Below are positions 60,416 to 64,000 of a stretch of 64,000 nt of DNA, piece by piece. The stretch's first letter is position 1. Each line of letters starts with the position of its first letter. Source of the DNA: BTUB01 sp963836585 (GTDB taxonomy: Bacteria; Babelota; Babeliae; Babelales; Vermiphilaceae); assembly GCA_963836585.1 (NCBI GenBank), contig CAWIJV010000001.1:372001-436000 (forward strand). The letters are read 5' to 3'. The translations under genes were made by a program, and so were the position numbers. The notes beneath the pieces are model-generated. The model did no database searches. It saw nothing but the letters and a program-made list of their open reading frames with translations, and had not been told where the DNA came from.

Positions 60416-60419
60416 TAGT

Positions 60420-60704
60420 ATGAAGAATACCTATAAATTATTAATATTTGGTGATCACTATTCGATCGTAAGTGATGAATCGCAGGACAATATTGCCAAA
60501 GCTGCTGCCCAGGTGGATGCTCTGATGAAAGAGATTTCATTCAAAGCGTCTCAGGTGGATGAAACGCGGATCGCGGTGCTTGCGGCATTACAGTTGGCAC
60601 ATAAGATATTGGCATTAGAATCCAACAAAGAGTTTACTGATATTCGTCATAAAGAGCTTATTGATCGAATTGACCTGGACTGCCTGGCATTAGTGCGCCG
60701 CTAA
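60420..60704 (+). CDS. zapA: Cell division protein ZapA
   Basis: The start is ATG 60420 (MKNTYKLLIFGDHYSIVSDE). The 94 residues show the ZapA pattern: N-terminal strand pair (YKLLIFGDHYSIVSDES), then the helix with AAAQVDALMKEISFKASQVD and RIAVLAALQLAHKILALES. It bundles FtsZ filaments at midcell. Last gene of the carD-zapA run; a terminator follows. Confidence 0.87.
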   Translation: MKNTYKLLIFGDHYSIVSDESQDNIAKAAAQVDALMKEISFKASQVDETRIAVLAALQLAHKILALESNKEFTDIRHKELIDRIDLDCLALVRR

Positions 60705-60739
60705 AAGATCATTTTCGCTTAAGAGATTACTCTGTTTTT

Positions 60740-60776
60740 AACCATCCTTTTTTTAAAGGGTGGTTTTTAATTTTTT
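60740..60776 (+). terminator. Rho-independent terminator after zapA
   Basis: AACCATCC - TTTTTTTAAA - GGGTGGTT (one G-U pair) followed by TTTAATTTTTT; 35 bp after the zapA stop. Confidence 0.85.
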
Positions 60777-60805
60777 GACAATACCCGTTGCTCAGAGTGT
60801 ATGGT
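60775..60805 (+). promoter_or_regulatory. Possible promoter of rny
   Basis: TTGACA (60775-60780) overlaps the end of the zapA terminator T-tract; TATGGT (60800-60805) follows with a 19-bp spacer. Wide spacing lowers confidence. Confidence 0.35.
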
Positions 60806-60849
60806 ACACTAAAGGTAGATATAGGAATAAACGTTTTCGAAATATTTAG

Positions 60850-60912
60850 TACCACTCGCCCCGCCGAAGCTCTAGCGGAGGATAGCTCGAACCACGAAGG
60901 GTGCGAGTGGTA
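60850..60912. repeat. Palindromic repeat upstream of rny
   Basis: Bounded by the 10-bp inverted repeat TACCACTCGC (60850-60859) / GCGAGTGGTA (60903-60912), enclosing GCCGAAGCTCTAGCGGAGGATAGCTCGAACCA, related to the dispersed units elsewhere. Confidence 0.65.
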
Positions 60913-60931
60913 GAAAAACGATTGGAATAGA

Positions 60932-62491
60932 ATGTCATTACCCTTAATAATTAATAGTATTGGCGCGGTGGGAATTGCCTCGAGTATACTCCTGCTCATG
61001 TACGCCAAAAAGAAGATAGGTTATGCTCACGTTACGCTGGAAGAGTCTGAGGACAAACTTAAAAATGCCAAGCGTGAGATAGAGAATGAAAAGCGTGAGG
61101 CGCTGCTCAAGGTCAAAGACGAAATTTATAAAAAACGTAGTGATTTTGAGGCAGAAATTAAGCGTGATAGATCTGAGATTGATCGCGCCCAGGCAAAGCT
61201 GAATGGCCGCTATGAGGCGATTGAAAAAAAAGAGCAGGATAATGATGAGCTCAAGCGAGAGCTCCAGCAAAAAGAGCGCGCACTTTCTCGCACCGAGGAT
61301 GTTTTGCGTGCCAACGAAGGGAAATTAAAAGTTGTTTACACCGACCTGGTCACCAAGCTTGAGCGGATTGCCTCCATGGGCAAAGACGAAGCAAAGCAGG
61401 CCTTAATGCACATGCTTGAGGATGAGGTGAAACTCTCCACGCAAAAGTGGGTGCAAAAGGTGGAAGAGGATGCCCGCCATAGCGCCAAGGAAAAATCGGT
61501 TCAGATTTTGGCAACCGCTATGCAGCGCTACACCGCCGATCAAGTGGCCTCCCATTCTTCTAGCGTGGTGCATCTGCCCAATGATGAGATGAAGGGGCGC
61601 ATCATCGGCAAAGAAGGGCGCAATATCAAAGCGCTTGAAATGGCAACCGGTATGGAATTTGTGATTGGTGAGACCCCTGAAATTATCACCATCTCCGGCT
61701 TTAATCCAATCCGGCGTGAAATTGCCCGCCGCACCTTAGAAAAATTAATTCTGGATGGGCGTATCAACCCAACCCGCATCGAGGAGACAGTGGCTCAATG
61801 TGAGCGAGAGCTGGAGGATATGATCCAAGAGTATGGTCGGCATGTGGTGCTTGAGTTTAATCTCCAAGGCATCCACCCGGAAATTATCACCGCGCTGGGC
61901 AAACTCTATTTTAGAACTTCCTATTCTCAAAATGTGCTTGACCACTCCAAAGAAGTGGGCCTCTTTTCGCGTATGATTGCTGAAGAGCTGGGGCTTGATG
62001 GGGCTATCGCGTTGCGCGCGGGGCTGCTCCATGATATTGGTAAAGCGGTCAGCGCAGAGGTGGAAGGGCCTCATGCCAAAATTGGCGGAGAGATTGCAAA
62101 ACGCTGTGGTGAAGATCCTATTATTGTGAATGCGATTGCGGCACACCATGAAGAGGTGCCCTTTGCTTCTATCTATGCGATCATTGTGGTGATTGCTGAC
62201 ACCATCTCCGCATCCCGTCCGGGCGCGCGGCGTGAAACCCTCACCGCATATATCAAGCGTCTTGAAAAATTAGAAGAGATCGCCGTCTCCTTTGAAGGGA
62301 TCAAAAAAGCGTATGCGCTGCAGGCGGGCAGAGAAGTGCGCATTATTGTTGAAGAAGATATTATGGACGATGAAAAAGCAATGTTATTGGCGCGTAATAT
62401 TGCGCGTAAAATTGAACAGGATATGAGCTTCCCGGGTCAGATTAAAGTGAATGTGATTCGCGAGAAACGGGCAATTGAATACGCACGGTAA
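60932..62491 (+). CDS. rny: Ribonuclease Y
   Basis: The 519-residue membrane-anchored endoribonuclease has an N-terminal TM (LIINSIGAVGIASSILLLMY), a long coiled coil (~30-190), a KH domain (IIGKEGRNIKALEMATGMEF, ~222-241) and an HD domain with GLLHDIGKAV (~364-373) plus the downstream AHHEEVP metal-site segment. It starts mRNA decay in bacteria lacking RNase E-type degradosomes. ymdB follows, the same pairing as in Firmicutes. Confidence 0.97.
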   Translation: MSLPLIINSIGAVGIASSILLLMYAKKKIGYAHVTLEESEDKLKNAKREIENEKREALLKVKDEIYKKRSDFEAEIKRDRSEIDRAQAKLNGRYEAIEKKEQDNDELKRELQQKERALSRTEDVLRANEGKLKVVYTDLVTKLERIASMGKDEAKQALMHMLEDEVKLSTQKWVQKVEEDARHSAKEKSVQILATAMQRYTADQVASHSSSVVHLPNDEMKGRIIGKEGRNIKALEMATGMEFVIGETPEIITISGFNPIRREIARRTLEKLILDGRINPTRIEETVAQCERELEDMIQEYGRHVVLEFNLQGIHPEIITALGKLYFRTSYSQNVLDHSKEVGLFSRMIAEELGLDGAIALRAGLLHDIGKAVSAEVEGPHAKIGGEIAKRCGEDPIIVNAIAAHHEEVPFASIYAIIVVIADTISASRPGARRETLTAYIKRLEKLEEIAVSFEGIKKAYALQAGREVRIIVEEDIMDDEKAMLLARNIARKIEQDMSFPGQIKVNVIREKRAIEYAR

Positions 62492-62496
62492 AAAGA

Positions 62497-62587
62497 TGGT
62501 TCGATACGATTGCTTCGCAATCACTCACCACGAGCGGACTCACTAACCCGTTCGTCCCGAGTAGCACTGAAAGTGCATATCGAGGGA
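62497..62587. repeat. Dispersed palindromic element between rny and ymdB
   Basis: TGGTTCGATACGATTGCTTC...GTGCATATCGAGGGA, with hairpin GATTGCTTCGCAATC and CGAGCGG/CCGTTCG arms. Same family and orientation as 45944-46032. Confidence 0.8.
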
Positions 62588-62605
62588 TAATTCAAGAGAC
62601 TCAAT

Positions 62606-63421
62606 ATGAAAATAAGAATTTTATTTATTGGTGATGTGGTCGGCTCGCCCGGCCGCGCGATGCTGCAAAAGCATATTAATCGCCTGCGCGAGCAGTATGC
62701 CATTGATGCGACTATCGTCAACGGAGAAAATTCTGCTGATGGCCGCGGCATCACGCCCCGCATTATGGACTATTTTCGGCATCTGAAGGTGGATGTGGTC
62801 ACCTCCGGCAATCATATCTGGGGCAAAAAAGATATTATTCCCTACTTTCATGAGCGGGATGATCTGCTGCGGCCAGCCAACTTTCCGGCTGCGTGTCCCG
62901 GGCTGGGGATAAAAATTATCACCGTTAAAGATGCACCGGTGGCGGTGGTGAATATTCAGGGAAGAGTATTCATGAAGGAGCAGCTTGCGTGCCCGTTTGC
63001 CACCATCGATTCTATCCTGGCCTATCTGCAGGATAAAACCAAAACTATTTTCATCGATTTTCATGCCGAGACCACGGCCGAAAAATCCTGCTTTGCCTAT
63101 TATGTGGATGGCAGGGCGAGTGTGGTGGTCGGCACTCATACTCATGTGCAAACGGCTGATGAGCGGATTTTGCAAAATGGAACTGCCTATATTACTGATG
63201 TAGGCATGGTGGGCGCCCTCAACTCGAGCCTGGGCATGAAAAAAGATGCTATTATTCATCATTTTATCACTCAAATGCCGGTTAAATTTACGGTGGAAAA
63301 AGAGGGCCCCATTTTGCTCAATGGCATCTGGGTGGAGATCGATACGGCAACCGGCGCTGCGCTATCAATCGAGCGGATTCGGCTGATCGATGATCAGATT
63401 CATATAGAAGAAAAAGAGTAG
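62606..63421 (+). CDS. ymdB: YmdB-family metallophosphoesterase
   Basis: The 271-residue protein has the di-metal site: LFIGDVVGSPGR (~6-17), VNGENSADGRGIT (~38-50), TSGNHIWGKKDI (~68-79), DFHAETTAEK (~152-161) and VVGTHTHVQTADERIL (~176-191). YmdB hydrolyses 2',3'-cyclic nucleotides and affects RNA turnover and biofilm choices. It is found next to rny in many genomes. Confidence 0.95.
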   Translation: MKIRILFIGDVVGSPGRAMLQKHINRLREQYAIDATIVNGENSADGRGITPRIMDYFRHLKVDVVTSGNHIWGKKDIIPYFHERDDLLRPANFPAACPGLGIKIITVKDAPVAVVNIQGRVFMKEQLACPFATIDSILAYLQDKTKTIFIDFHAETTAEKSCFAYYVDGRASVVVGTHTHVQTADERILQNGTAYITDVGMVGALNSSLGMKKDAIIHHFITQMPVKFTVEKEGPILLNGIWVEIDTATGAALSIERIRLIDDQIHIEEKE

Positions 63422-63562
63422 AAAAAACAGGTATGCCTCCCCTGGGGGAAAAAGCCTTATAAAGTCGGCCTAAAACCCTTGTTTTTAACCTCCTGAAAAT
63501 GCTACTATAAGAGTAGAAATGGGCCCATGGGGGGTCTATGAATAGTAAAAACAGGAGAGTTT

Positions 63563-63994
63563 ATGAAGAATAAATTATTTTTAATAGCATTGGCAGCAGT
63601 CAGCGTATCGTTGCAAACTGCAGCAATGTTGAGAAACCCCAGAGATGTTGCACAAAACGTAGAAGCAAGTAAATTTACCGGCCAAACGGTGCAAGAAATT
63701 CGAGCGATTGGTCAAGTTGATAGATCAGCGGGGGAACTTAATCCATTTCCATTTTCAACCGTCGCAGGGGAAGTTGGCACAATGGTTTCCAGTAATTATC
63801 CGCTGAAACAGCCAGATGGTAAGAAAGTGTTTGAAGCAAAAGCTTCTATAGGAGGCGGAAAGATGAGATTACTCAAAACACGTTACAATGCTGATGGCAC
63901 TCTTGATCGTACGTTTGGCGATAACGGGATAGAGTATGGCCCTGAAATTGATGGCTCTTATAGATTACCGAGTGTAACCAATCCACGCCCTTAA
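63563..63994 (+). CDS. Secreted protein with a delta-60-type repeat
   Basis: The 143-residue protein has SD ACAGGAGAG. Signal peptide MKNKLFLIALAAVSVSLQTA ends A|MLRN (A-M junction). Near the C-terminus TRYNADGTLDRTFGDNGIEY matches the delta-60 repeat pattern (RYNxDGxLDxxFGxxG), here as one copy. Longer relatives carry many copies and form propellers, so this may be a short derivative. It ends 6 bp before the window edge, complete. Confidence 0.75.
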   Translation: MKNKLFLIALAAVSVSLQTAAMLRNPRDVAQNVEASKFTGQTVQEIRAIGQVDRSAGELNPFPFSTVAGEVGTMVSSNYPLKQPDGKKVFEAKASIGGGKMRLLKTRYNADGTLDRTFGDNGIEYGPEIDGSYRLPSVTNPRP

Positions 63995-64000
63995 GCAGAT

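Noticed and set aside
60705..60931. 6S RNA next to zapA, as in many proteobacteria
   Set aside because: The stretch contains a terminator, a possible promoter and a palindromic repeat; no long rod with a central bubble of the right size can be drawn.

Overview
The window looks like the chromosome of a host-dependent bacterium, most likely of the Candidatus Dependentiae (TM6) type. That placement is inference. It rests on a moderate GC, genome-reduction style packing of housekeeping genes, ankyrin-repeat proteins, many small secreted proteins of unknown function, numerous short palindromic repeats and several decaying genes. No rRNA or phylogenetic marker comparison was possible here.

Layout. 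1-3100: a very long surface protein with collagen-like triplets, dozens of NVAIG-type head repeats and a C-terminal S74 self-cleaving chaperone domain, broken by a one-base shift. 3139-5500: an AlbA_2/Schlafen-type regulator and a complete IS5-family insertion sequence. 5600-10017: grpE carrying an in-frame palindromic insert, a membrane-anchored unknown, a Nudix hydrolase and lepA (frameshifted). 10164-13137: small secreted proteins and a decayed coiled-coil secreted protein. 13243-19898: gyrA, dprA, rpmF, a TPR membrane protein, gltX and acpP. 19901-25725: a secreted chagasin-type cysteine-protease inhibitor and three paralogous outer-membrane barrel proteins. 25884-32868: uppP, ftsK, a secreted ankyrin protein, murF, rsmH, spoVG and tRNA-Gln. 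33023-37417: GIY-YIG protein, then prs, a long purF-type amidotransferase, maf and an orphan nucleotidyltransferase. 37422-41584: secreted and unknown proteins, an HspR-like regulator and a GH3 (NagZ-like) hexosaminidase. 41673-44854: a tandem family of cysteine-rich exported proteins. 44934-50652: a small conserved protein, a phosphoribosyltransferase, ychF, a secreted unknown, a small membrane protein and dnaK. 50653-51678: a 1-kb gene-free stretch with unusual repeats and hairpins. 51679-60704: two ankyrin proteins, then carD, miaA, SPOR, ppiD, recA, infC-rpmI-rplT, a coiled-coil protein and zapA. 60932-63994: RNase Y, YmdB and a secreted protein.

How it fits together. Cell-envelope and division functions (UppP, MurF, RsmH, FtsK, ZapA, SPOR, NagZ, PpiD, barrel proteins) indicate a Gram-negative-style envelope with peptidoglycan. 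A large share of the remaining genes is exported. At least fifteen of the exported proteins share a Met at the end of the signal peptide (A-M-E/Q), and the operon for PRPP synthetase and the PurF-type enzyme appears to have signal-like N-termini on both enzymes. Several genes are shaped by a dispersed palindromic element of about 90-145 bp with T(GG/CC)TTCGATA ends. It lies between genes, in the dnaK leader, at the ends of gltX and uppP, and related sequence sits inside grpE.
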